NCBI GenBank assembly: GCA_001179505.1
Contig: CDMY01000791.1
Span: 95,487 to 159,486, forward strand
Length of the DNA stretch: 64,000 nt
From: Vitrella brassicaformis
Lineage: Eukaryota; Sar; Vitrellaceae
Direction of reading: 5' to 3'
This document shows, in pieces, positions 36,672 through 48,200 of the stretch. The position numbers and the translations under genes were made by a program. Under the pieces are notes generated by a model that saw only the letters and a list, made by a program, of their open reading frames with translations, searched no databases and was not told the origin of the DNA. Positions within the stretch are counted from its first letter, which is position 1. Each line of letters begins with the position of its first letter.

Positions 36672-36872
36672 AAAGACAGACAGATGGATAGATAGATCGA
36701 CCCACACATGCACATATTCTCTAGTTGTATAGACTCTGTCTCGCCCCCGCCCGCCCGCCCGCCCGCCTGTCTGCCCGCCTGACACGATTGACCCGTCATG
36801 TACATATCAACTGACTGAGTGTTAATGCTTATGCGGCATTTTTCCGTTGTGCTTGACCTTTCGGTGAGATCG

Positions 36873-36904
<32 letters not shown>

Positions 36905-38069
36905 TGTGTAGTGCACGTGTGTATACCTATGTGTGTGTGGCAGCGTCGGAACCGCGGCTTGCTCGTGGCTTGCTTGCGAATTGAGTGCTTGTTCGACGAT
37001 CACCGCACCAGGCATCGACGTTAGGGCGTACAGGGAAGGGGAAGGAAGGGGAGGACAGGGATGGGGATGGGTGTGACCAGCGGTGTGTGTTCTGCGTCCA
37101 CTGATGTTCGCTTCCATGAGGTCTCTCATTGACATTACAGACAGACAGACCCGCGACACGCGTATGCAGTTTAATCGGATCTCATGCATGCATCTCTGTC
37201 TGTCTGTCTGTCTGTGAGGGCTACTTTCGTTGTGTGACAGGTTCCAGCGAGCCAAGTATAAGGTAGGCAGCCAGCAATTGTCTGCACACATGCATATGAT
37301 GGATGGAGAGAAACAATCAGCACCCAATCAAAGTGAAAGGAGAATTGGATCAATTGGCGTGTGTGCAGGCAGGCAGCTTTGTGCTGCTTGCTCTTTGTCT
37401 GACATCTGCCTGGCGGAGACAGACAGACAGACCATGTGGGTGGGTGGTGGGATGGATTCATTCATTCATTTGGACCTGTGACTCCGCTTGCTTCAGTTTC
37501 GATCCAATCCAATTCGTGTGCGTGCGAAGAGTCAGCCAGCCACCAGTCTGTCTACATGCATTCAGCCACACAGGCAGGCACACAGGCAGGCAGGCAGGCC
37601 ACTCATTCACTCACGCACACATGAACTCTAAAAGGATGCGGCCGCCACCTGCACAGAGAGCCAAGGCAGACGCATCAATCGATCAGTCAGGCACTAAGCA
37701 ACTAAGTAGGTATACGTACGCACCACGACCGCCTCTCACTTCACTCTGCGACACCTCCCTCCCTCCCTCCACCTGCTTCACACAGCCAGCCATCCGTCCG
37801 TCCATCCATCCATTCGTCCGGGCATCCATTCATGTAAAACTTAGAACATACAAATAACAACAGAGTGTACACTCATGCCCACCCATCCCAGTCCCCCCCA
37901 TCCCCGCAGACAGACAGACAGACAGACGCAGCCGTGCCACTAACCCATCCCCTGCAGACGCCCACACACACACACAGAGGAAACAGATGGGTGGCTGATC
38001 GCAATCCCAACTGTCTTGGTCTCCTGCGGTACCTGTCCAGTCTCGGTTGCTGTGTCACTATGATTATTC
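36672..38069. other. Convergent intergenic spacer, 1.4 kb, microsatellite-rich
   Basis: It lies between the lipase stop and the stop of the AP2-like gene. It contains a CCCG-rich run at about 36745-36775, (TC) and (TG)n at about 36870-36910, GTCT runs near 37195-37215, CAGG runs at about 37573-37600, CATC/CCGT runs near 37790-37815, and CAGA at 37911-37926. No gene is supported. Confidence 0.65.
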
Positions 38070-41000
38070 TCAACCCTGGTGCGGCCCGCCGTTGTGCAGA
38101 CCATCAGCTCCTCCGTCGCCCTCCTCCCGCGGCCCCTCGGGCGCTGCTCGCGGGTCCACATCCACATCCATGGGCAGATCCCGCGCTGAAGCTGCCGGCT
38201 GTGGCTGTGGTGGAGGGGGAGGGCGACGGCGAGGAGGGGGCTTGAGAGACACTGTCATGGTGTTCTTCTGCTGCTTGCGCGGGGGCTTCGGCTTGGGCTT
38301 GGGCACCACCACACGGTCGTCCCGCAGGTCTATCACCTCGGCCCTCGGTGCTAGTCCAGCTCCACCGGCCGTCTGCACACCGCCGCTCTCGCCTGCCGCT
38401 GGTGTTGAAGAGAACAGGGGGACCGGTGGCAGCACCGGAGCAGAGACGCCGTTGACTGCTACAGGCTGTGAGGTAGGTGGTGACTGGGGGTGCTGAGAGA
38501 GTGGGGTCGTGCCGTCCATCACGTGGCTGCCGTTCAGCAACGGCTGAGACGACACGTGGCCACCACCCGGCGCCCTTGGCGGCACAGCACGTGCTGGCTC
38601 GGCCAGCACCTCCTCCTTGCCGTTCGCATCCACCTCTGCCGCAGCGCCACCATCGCCCTTTGGCGCCTCCTCTCCTGCATGTGTGAATGTGGGGGCTGGC
38701 GCTGCGGGTGCCTGCTTGGGCTTCATCGGTCGGGTTGGTGGCGGCTCGTAAGGAGCCAGAGTCATCTCAGGCAGACCGGGACGCACCACGGGCAGCATCA
38801 GAGGCTGCCGATGGGGTGCAGCGGGGGCCAGTGGCACAGAGGGGTGGATCGAGGGAAACGGCGGCGGGCGGGGGATCATGGGAGGGGGGAAGCCTGACGG
38901 CGGGAGTGCTGCGCCAGATGGCGACTTGGGCGGCGCCAAGGGCCTGTCGGCCGGGGGTGCTGATATCGCTATGAGGCTGGAGCTGGGGGCGGTCTGCCTA
39001 CGGGCCTCCACAAACAGCGACACGTTCCTCTCCATCTCCGGATTGGGCTGTGCCGGCCGCCCAGTCGCATCGCCACCATTGGGTGGCCTGGAGTGCCCCA
39101 TCGCCCATGGGTATGGCCGTGACGGCTGCTGCTGGTTCTTAGCAGGGTACGGGATTTGTTGAGGGCAGAGGCTGGGGCCGAAGTCCGGCAGCAGGAAGGG
39201 ATGCAGACGCTGCTGAACATCGGCATTGGCCTCCGGCGGCGGGGGTGCATCTGGTGCTGTTGGCGGACTGGCCGGCGGCAGCTCCTGCGGTGGAGCGGGC
39301 TTGCGAGAGGGGCGGCTCTTGTTGCCTGTGACACACCACACATGCAGAGAGGTTGACTGAATGACGTGTTGACGAATGCGCTGTGCGGATGGGTATGGTA
39401 TGGATAGCGGTGTGTGTCCTCTCACTTGCTGCGGGCAGCTGGTCGAGCTGCTCGTCAATGACGTCCGGTTGGTCGAGCATCTCCAGCACGCTTGACCGCT
39501 TCTTCTCCCGCGACCGCAGCTGCATCCCCTCACCCCCACCGCCCTCGCCCTCCTGCTCCTTTGCCTCCTTATCGTCACACGTGAAGGGATCTGACACAGC
39601 ACAACACACAGACAGAGATGGTGCGGTGCAGCCATCGATACAATACACTTCCCTTCAGTGACACCGCTTTCTCACCTTTGCGGGGTCGCTTCGGTCGAGA
39701 GGATCGCCGGCGACTTTTGTCGTCTGCTTCGTCGTCCAGGAATCGAGCTGGCAAGCGGCGTGCGTCGTCCTTATGCCGCTCTGTGCGGCGCCTGCGGGGC
39801 TTCGGTGGCGACTTGCGGGGGGCCGGCTTGTTCTTGCGCGGGCCACGCTGGTCTATCTGCATCGGCACAGGCTCCTCAAGAGCCCTCGCTGCTGCAGACA
39901 CACAAGATGACACGATACCACATCCATCAACAAACAGATGACATGACCGTCATGGTTGATTGAGGTGGGGTAACCGTTGCGCGCTCTCTCCCACCTTTCC
40001 ACCCGCGTACCCACCTTGTGCGATGAGCGCCTCCTGCCTTGCCTTCCAGGCCTCGTGCAGTGCGTCGAGCATGGCGCCCACCCTCACCCCCGCCACCTCG
40101 ATCCGATTGCCGTCCAGGGTGCGGCCGATGCCGACCGTCTCCATGGGCCTGAAGGGCTGCAGGGCCTGCTTGAACACGACGAAGCCACCCTCGCGCCACC
40201 TGATGCCGAGCTTGGGGCCGCGCAGGTCGGCGTTGATGCGGTCGGTGATGTCCCTGGCCTTCTCGCCGACGGTGGTGCGTGTGCGGGGCGGAAGGGGCGA
40301 CACAAAGGGAAACCACTGAGACAACTCTGAAGGAGAGAGACGACGGAACGTTCAGCGATGTCAAGTGTTGTTTGTCGAGAGTGTGGGCGTGTCCAGATAA
40401 GGTGACGTACCTTCTTGTGACAGTTGGCTTCGGTACTCGGCCACTGGGCCCTCCTCTTGCTGCTGCTCCTCTTGCTGCTTGGTCTCCTCTACGGCGTCAT
40501 CCTTCTTGTCACCGTCAACTTGATGTCCATCCTTCTTGTCACTATCAGCTTGCCCCTGCCCCTCCGGCCCCTCCTTATCGCCACTGCCGTCCGCCGTCTG
40601 GTCAGCGGCACCCTCGCCCTTGTCCGCATCCTCACCCCCACCACCCCCACCCTCCTGGGCGGCACCACTGGCATCCACCATCTGCTGGTCGGACTCGCCC
40701 GCCTCCTTGTCGGCCTGATTCCCATCGACCGCCTCGCCGGCCTGGTCTTGGCTCTCCGCGCTGACCTGCTGCTGCTGCTCGGCCTCGCCCATATTGGCCT
40801 GCCCGTCTGCCGCCCCTTCGACCTCGACCTGCCTGTCTGGCATCGGTGTGTCTTGGATGGGCAGCTCGACGTCGCCACCGTCCCACTGGTTGGCCTTGCC
40901 CGGTGGCAGGACGGGCAGCCCCTCCGCGGGCATCCTGACGGGCCTCTTGGTGACCTTGCGGACGGGCGAGAGGACCTCGTGCTCGTCGGCGAGTGATTCG

Positions 41001-44000
41001 ACCAGCTGTGCGAGTCCGTTGCGCTCCTTGACGGCCTTGGTGATGGCCTCGTCGAGCTTGCGCTGCGTGGGGGGCTCCACGGGGTAGATGCGCTTGGAGT
41101 GGTGGGTGCGGCCCCACCGGTCGGTGACGTACACCTTGAACGCACGGAGACGGCGGGAATAGCGGATGCCCAGACCTGCACATACAATTCCAATGAAGGC
41201 ACACAAGAGAGAGAGAAGGTACCGTGCCGATGGGTAGGTACATCTGTCTCTGCTTGTCTGCTAGCCTAGACGGTGTGCAGGGCAGGACGGACATACCTGA
41301 GTGGATGGTGAGCCAGGTGACGTCTGAGTGTCGGCACTCGTCGATGCGGCAGGCGGCCTCGAGGAAGAGGGCGTTGTCGTCGAGGCGTTTGTCGCGGTCG
41401 TCAGGCACGAAGGACCTCTGCAACTCCTCGTCAAGACGCCGCTGGTCTGCTCGCCCACCCCACCCACACGGACACACCAACGGCAAGAGATATGCACTCC
41501 GGGATCGCATCGCTCAGCGCATGTGTGTGTGGTCCGGTGGTCAGGTAAGGTACCTCTGTCCGAGAGTATGACGGCCCTCATCTCTCCATCCAGATCAACG
41601 CGCCGCACGTTGGGCTTCTCCCCCTCATCCGCACCCACACCCACACCCACACCCGCACCAATCTGACCCTCGTCTACATCCATCTTGGCCAAACCAGACA
41701 CAGACCCCTCCCCACCACCACTTCCGTCAACACTTCCTGCCGCAGCAACAGCAGCAGGTGATGCTAGAGCAGCAGCTGCTGCTGGCTCTGCCGCCACCGC
41801 CATCTCCTCTCCCTCTCGCTGACCCTCCGCCTCTGGCACTTCCTTCTTGTCCGCGGCGGCCGCCTGCTGCTGCTGCTGCTGCTGCGCCGCCTTCTTCTTC
41901 TGCTGCTTGCGTGCGAGTGTGCGGAGGAACTTCTGGTCCGCGGCCTGCACAGCGCGGTACTTGTCGCGGAGCTTGAGGATGGAGTAGAGGGCGACCTTGA
42001 GGGAGGCGATGGTGTCGGAGCGGGGCCGTATCTTGTGGAGGATCTTGGGGCTGCGGTGGCCCCGCACCAAGACGTACTGCAGCTGGTCCTCGTGCCACAC
42101 CACACGGAGCTGGTTCTCGCGAGAGAGATGGTGGGAGGAGGTGACGGTGACGTCGAACCGACGCCGGAGGGACCCTTCATCGTCCTCCTCGCGGAGGGCC
42201 ACACGCCGCTTGGCCTCGCGCAGGATGACACGGGCGCACTTGCTCAGCAACGGCGGGTCCAACATGCGCACCTCCTCTGGTCGACCGACACGAAGGAAGG
42301 ACACGGGGGGAAGTGAGAAGCTAGCTTGTTTGTGTGCTGTGCTGTGTTCGTTTCTTTGCCCATCCCTGTGTGGCGTGCGGTGCGTACCGTCTTCGCTCTC
42401 GTCGGCACTTTCGTCGCCCTCGTTGGCGGCGTCCTTCTTGCTACCCCACACAAACGCTGCACACAGACACAGACCCGCACCCATCAGATCAGATCGTCAC
42501 TGTCCCATCTCGCCCTCCCTCCCTCCCTCCCTCCCTCGTGTGTCTTACGTGTCCGTCTGGTTGAATTCTCGTCATCGCTATCCCTGATCTCGATGCGCAG
42601 GTCGCCCTCCATGCCGAAGGGCGCCGGCTGCACCTCCTTGCTGCCTGCGCCCCTTTGGCCCTTCCATGCATCGCTACGGCACGCCCCCAACGCCAGAGGC
42701 TCAGAGGGATGGTACTCGGCCGGCAGAGAGGCAGATGGGGGCTCGGCGGCCTCGACCCAAGACGATGACGCCGCCGCTGCGGCAGCGGACTGCTCACATG
42801 AGCCTGAGGAAGGAAAGGACACTAAATAGAGATGCGATTACATTCACTTATTCATGTGTGTGGGTCTCCTTGTTGCCTCGCATCTCTCACCGGCAGCAGC
42901 AGCAGCAGCAGGAGCGTCTTTGTCCTCCTTGCGCTGCTTGTCCCCTCCCCGTTCCTTGGCGCTGGCAGCACTCCTGGCCTTCTTGGACGCACGGCCGTCC
43001 GAACCGCTGCACGACGGGACCCCGCCCTCCCCGCTGGGCTCCAACCCGCCCTCAGCCTGGGTCTGGGGGGGTGCGGTGGCGGCGGGCGGCGACTGTGACG
43101 GTGAGGGCTCGTGTGGTCGTTTGGCGGCGCCATTCTTCTTGCCGCCCTTCTTTTTCTTGCCCTCGGGGATGAAGCGCTGCGATGGGTCGTCGGCGTCGAA
43201 GTCGGGGCTCCATGGGGGGATGATGGGCCAGCTGTTGTCGTCGCCCTTGGAGAAGAACCAGTGGTCGGCCTTCTCACAGTACGACCACCTGCACCACAGC
43301 ACACACACAACACACACCACGAGACGAGAGCCTTCCAGCATTCATTCACCCATGTGTGGATCGGCTGTGCTGTGCCCATCCCATCAGTCCTGACTGTCTC
43401 TGCTGCCCACCCCACCTGAGCTGCTCCCCCTCTTTGATGGTTTTGACGGGCGTGATGGCACAGCAGTAGTCCCCCTGCACGCTATTCGCCACCTCGTCCG
43501 GCAAATACAGGTGTCTGGGCACCCACACCCTCGCGCAGTTGGCCCTGGGCACCCACTCGGGCGCACTGGCGTCGGTGGTGCCGTGGTTGATGGACACGGC
43601 AGGCAGCCAGATGCGCGAGCAGATGCTGTCGCCGAACAGCACCGACTTGGTCCCCGCCCCCGCCCTCGCCCCGGCGGCTTTGTCCTGCCTGTCCCTGTCC
43701 TGCTCCTCCTGGCCGAATGTGGGCTTGTGTGAGGGCTTGCTGGAGCCGTCGCGGTGTCCGGAGCCGTTCCACACGAGGCTGAGGTGTCCCAGCCAGTCGA
43801 GGTTGGCGATCTCGGCGCTGCATGGGATGGACATGCTGAAGCACTTGTCCCGCTCGGCCTTGAGGTCCGACTCGAGCTGGATCTTGCCCCCATACGGCAG
43901 CAGGAGGCCCTGGAGCATCCTGCTGCGGATGTCCTCGGTGTAGTGGGCCGAGCTGCTGTTGGGGACGGGCCAGCCCAGGAGGTCCCGCCGCGCGACGATC

Positions 44001-44889
44001 TTCTTCTCCTTGCTCTGGACGGTGTGAGGGGGGTAGGGCCGGGTGCCCGGCTCCAGCTGCCAGATGTGGCCGTGCATGCGCTGGTAGTTCCAGTTGAAGA
44101 TCTGCTCGTCGGTCTCGAGACGCACGGCGCGGTAGGACGGCAGCAGACACCGATCCAGCAGGAACGAGAGGGACAGGTAGGCCTCGGCCTGGGTGCGCAG
44201 CAAAATGGTCGACTTGAACAGGTCATGGTCCTCATCCAAACCTATGTATGCAAGAGAGAGCCACACACCGAAGGAAGGGAAAGGTGCAGTGCATGGGATG
44301 TGTGAGCTGAGGTGTCTGTCCCCGTGTATGTGTGTGTGTGTGTGTGTGTGCGGTTGCTTTGCTTACCGACGGGTATCATTTCATCGTCGACCTCTACGTT
44401 GACCTGGTTCTCCCGCCTCTTCCTCAGCTGGAACCGGTGCCCCTCGCCATGAAGCTCCTGCCACTTCCACGTGGGACTATATCCCGACCCGCTGCCCTCA
44501 CCACCACCCTTCTGCCCACCCTCTACCTCAGACGCCGGTGGCACTCCTGAATCCCCTCCTCCAGATGCAGCCGCTGCAGCCGCAGCCGCAGCCGCAGCCG
44601 CAGCCGCTGCTGGTGCTGGTGCGGCTGCGGCTGCCTCTGGTGCTGCCTCCTCTACTAGTGGTGGTGGTTGTGCAGATGCATCTGCGCCATCCTCCATCAT
44701 GGCACGCTCCTCGCCCTCGTGCTGTTCCTGCTCAGGTTGGTCTTGGTCTTGGGGTGGCAAGGCCGCTGAGCTGCCGGCTGCATCTGCATCGGACGACGCC
44801 TGTGCTCGCGAGGGGATGGGGAGGGGGGGCGCCGACTGCTGCGGCTGCGGAGCGGACTCCTCCGCGTCACCATCGCCGCCGGGACACAT
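38070..44889 (-). CDS. Large low-complexity, probably nuclear protein with possible divergent AP2-like domains
   Basis: About twelve exons run from ATG 44889 to TGA 38070-38072. An upstream in-frame TTG at 44901 is not needed. The N-terminal exon has an alanine run (GCAGCC repeats at 44563-44610). Later exons hold a glutamine run (41864-41885), many Lys/Arg-rich stretches resembling nuclear localisation signals, and a long Pro-rich C-terminal exon (38070-39325). I recognise no domain with certainty. Three segments share a pattern of hydrophobic-x-Trp/Tyr, basic turn, then a helix ending in Arg: 41940-42118 (VVWHEDQLQYVLV), 41010-41176 (GIRYSRRLRAFKVYV) and 40030-40225 (GIRWREGGFVVF). This recalls ApiAP2 DNA-binding domains. 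A transcription or chromatin role is inference. Gene model confidence is good; function is weak. Confidence 0.6.
41864..41885. repeat. CTG/CAG repeat coding a polyglutamine tract
   Basis: About seven tandem CTG units on the plus strand read as glutamine on the coding minus strand, next to a Lys-rich segment. Confidence 0.85.
44563..44610. repeat. GCAGCC repeat coding a polyalanine tract
   Basis: Hexanucleotide repeat inside exon 1 of the minus-strand AP2-like gene. It encodes about 15 consecutive alanines on the coding strand. Confidence 0.85.
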
Positions 44890-45244
44890 TGCGTCCGCCA
44901 AGGAGCCTAGTAGTCAGCCGGTAGGTCACCTGGGCAGGTTATGGCTGGTATGCGTTTGAACAGCAGGACTTCCTATGCTGCGATGGCGCCATGAGCGGTT
45001 TCACGGAATGTTCAAAGGCGGCCGATAAGCAATCCCGACGAACGACAGGCAACAGGAATCACCCACGCACCCGTAGGGATAGGTGTTGGTCTGCCCCTCC
45101 TGACCCGAACCCTGCAAACCCTAAAATCAGGTGTAGGGTATGCTCTTAACGGACGGCGTACAGTGTAAACCTCGTGATTCATCTGAGCATCATCCCCCAA
45201 GAGATGACGGGGTGCAACGATGGTCATCGTGAGGACAGCGTCTG
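44890..45244. promoter_or_regulatory. Divergent promoter region between AP2-like and Patched-like genes, with telobox
   Basis: Start codons are 355 bp apart. A telobox, AAACCCTAAA, lies at 45116-45125. This is the second divergent spacer of the window to carry the element. Confidence 0.55.
45116..45125. promoter_or_regulatory. Telobox
   Basis: Single AAACCCTAAA element about 120 bp upstream of the Patched-like ATG. Confidence 0.5.
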
Positions 45245-48200
45245 ATGGAGCTCTTCAGGCAGAAGCGGGAGCAAGAAGTGGCCAGAACCGCCCTCGAGAG
45301 CACCAGGCCGCAGACACGGCAACCACCGCAGCCACCGCAGCCACCACAGCCACCGCAGCCACCTCAGCCACCTCAGCCACCCGCACGAATAGCTAAGCAG
45401 CGCGACGGCTGCGAGACCATCCTCACCGGCTGCGGCCGTGGTCTGGCGCGGCTCTTCACCCGATGGGGCGCTCTGTCTGGCCGCGCACCTCTGGTCCTGC
45501 TGGCGGTGGCATTTGTGGTTGGAGTGCTGTGTTGGATCCCTCTGGCGGGCATCGAGGAGTACACCGACTGGCAGAAGCTCTACTACCCGCAGAACACCCT
45601 CTCGCAAAAGCACAAGGGCATCTACGAGAAGGCCTGGGGGCCGCCGCAGATGATCTTCTCCTCGGTGGTGCTCACTCCCGTAGGACCGCCCAACGCCGGC
45701 AACAGCAGCGCCACCACCGAAGGCAAGAATCGGACTACTGTGGTTGGAGTCAGTGACTTCAAGAACGTTTTGACGGCGGAGGCCTTCAGCGCAGCCATGT
45801 CGATCTATATGCGGCTGACGAATGCGACGGTGCAATCGCCCTCTCATCCCGGCAAGAGCATCACCTTCACCGACGTGTGCAGCCCGCCGCAGTGTGTGGT
45901 GCTGTCGGTGTTCTCCCTCTGGGCCATGGTGTGGGGCGGGGAGGGCTCCGACACCAACAACGGCACCAGCCTCGACACAGGCTACCCCTTGCCAGTGTCG
46001 ACGGAGCAGCTGCTGGCCCAGCTCAACAACCCCATCATGCGCGACCCCACGACCAAGGGTCCACTCCGCGACAGCCCTGCCGTCCGGCAGGTGCTCGGGG
46101 GCGTCCAGACGGACCCCCAAACAGGCGAGTTGGTGGGTGCCAAGGCCTTTCGGCTCCTGTTCCTCATGGATGGCTCAACCGAGGCCAAAGTTGCCAAAGC
46201 GCACGCATGGGAACAGGGGCTTATCGACGCCGTTATGGACGGGGAGCAGGCCGGACAGTGGGCCGACAGGGGCTTCCGGGCGTTTGTGTGGGCAGACCGG
46301 TCCTTCGAGGAGCTGATGCAGACGGGAGGCGTCGACGCGGCCCTGCTGGCTCTCGCCTTTGTGTTCTTGTCGCTCTATGTTGTGGCCGTCAACGGAGACT
46401 GGAAGACCGGGGGAGCCGTGCGCTCGCAAGTCGGCATGGTCAGGCATGTCATCTCTCGGCCAGATGGGCTTCATATCTCTCACGTGTGTGTGTGTGTGTG
46501 TGGTGTGTATGTTATGATATGAGACCACCATGCAGGCGCTAGGTGGTATCGTATGTGTGTTAGTGTCGATAGGGTGTGGGTTCGGCCTGACGGTGCTCAT
46601 CGGCTTCCCCTGGATCCCACTCGTCGGTGTCGCGCCCTTCGTCGTATTCGGCGTCGGCATAGACGATGTCCTCGTCATGTAAGCTCAGCTCCACCAGACA
46701 GACACACACAGGCGCCGATCTCACGGTACGGTGCCTAGAAATCCCCCTGCTGTCGGTCGTCAGGCTTCGCACGTTTCGGGAGACGTCTGCGTCGCTTTCC
46801 CCGACGGCTCGCGTGTGCGAGACTTTGGCTGTGTGCGGGGGTTCGATCTTCATGACCTCAGTGACAGACGTGGTGGCCTTTGTGGTTGGGGCGACGTCGT
46901 CATTCCCGTGCGTCAAGATCTTCTGCATGTACTGCGGCATCACACTCGCTGCCGCCTTCCTGCTCGAGGTAGGTCAGCCAGCCGCGGAACAAACAAACAG
47001 CACACAGAGCCGGATGGCCGGCCCATCATATCATTCAGAGGATGTGTGTGTGGTGTGTGTGTCGACGTGATGCATTTCATTCAGTGCACGTTCTTCGTGG
47101 CGTTGCTGCACCTGGATGCTCGAAGGCAGGCGGCCAACAGGTGAGTGACATGAGGCAGGATCTGGTCGGTCGTTGGAGACGCCCTTTCTTTCCCTTGCCT
47201 CCGTACCCTGGGTGCGTTCATCTCATCAGGCGCGACATTGTTTACTGCTTCACCCCCGCCAAGACGTCGCCCGACGAGACGTCCATCCTCGACGGCGGCA
47301 AGGACAACGACACCGCCTCGAGCGACACCGTACCGCCGCCATCCGTCGACAAACACCCACACCCACACCCACACCAGCATCAGCACATCATCACACACAC
47401 CAGCCAGCCGCCCGCATCCACGCCCACATTGGCCGCCGGGAAGCCCGGCAAGCTCATCAGGGTCGGCATCGGCCGTGCGCGTCGGTGTCTGTGTGTGGAT
47501 GGGCCGCATTTGGATTTGAACGAGATGGTGGAGCGGCTCCTGGGCCACTACCTGGTCGAGGCACTCGATCGCTCGCGGGGCAGACTCATTCTCAGCATCG
47601 TTTTCCTAGCAATCGTCTTCACAGGTAGGTACAGACAGACGCGGAGGGCAGGGGGGAAGCTTGGCTTGGCTTGGCTGGATGTGATGTGTCTGGTTGTCTG
47701 TCGCTCATCAATAATCAGGTTTTGGGGGTCTGTTCTCCCTGAATGTTGATTTGAAGAACATCGACCTGGTGCCGGAGGACTCCTACCTGCACGACGCCAT
47801 ACTTGCACACGAGGTGGGTGGCCTCGACAAGACAAGGCAGCCTACCCACGCCATGCCATGTCACCCGTCGCATCCATCACTCGTCCTTGCGTCTCTGTGT
47901 GTGTGTTGGCAGGATTACTTTGCTGACGTGCTGACGGTGCATGACGTGGCCATCGACCTGGCAGGGCTGCCCTTCCAGGACCTCCGCACTCGACAAGAGA
48001 TAGAGGACCTCACTCTGCGGCTGGAGGCGTCTCAGTTCACCAACCACCATCCCGCATTCAAGGTCAGTGAGTCACTCAAGAGCCGACAATTCAGCTTGCC
48101 CTGTTTGTAGCGCCGGTGTATGTCTGTGTGTCTGTCGACCCCCCCAATCCAATCAGACCCGTAGTTTGTTCCGCGATTTCGAGAAGTGGGAGGAGCGTCG

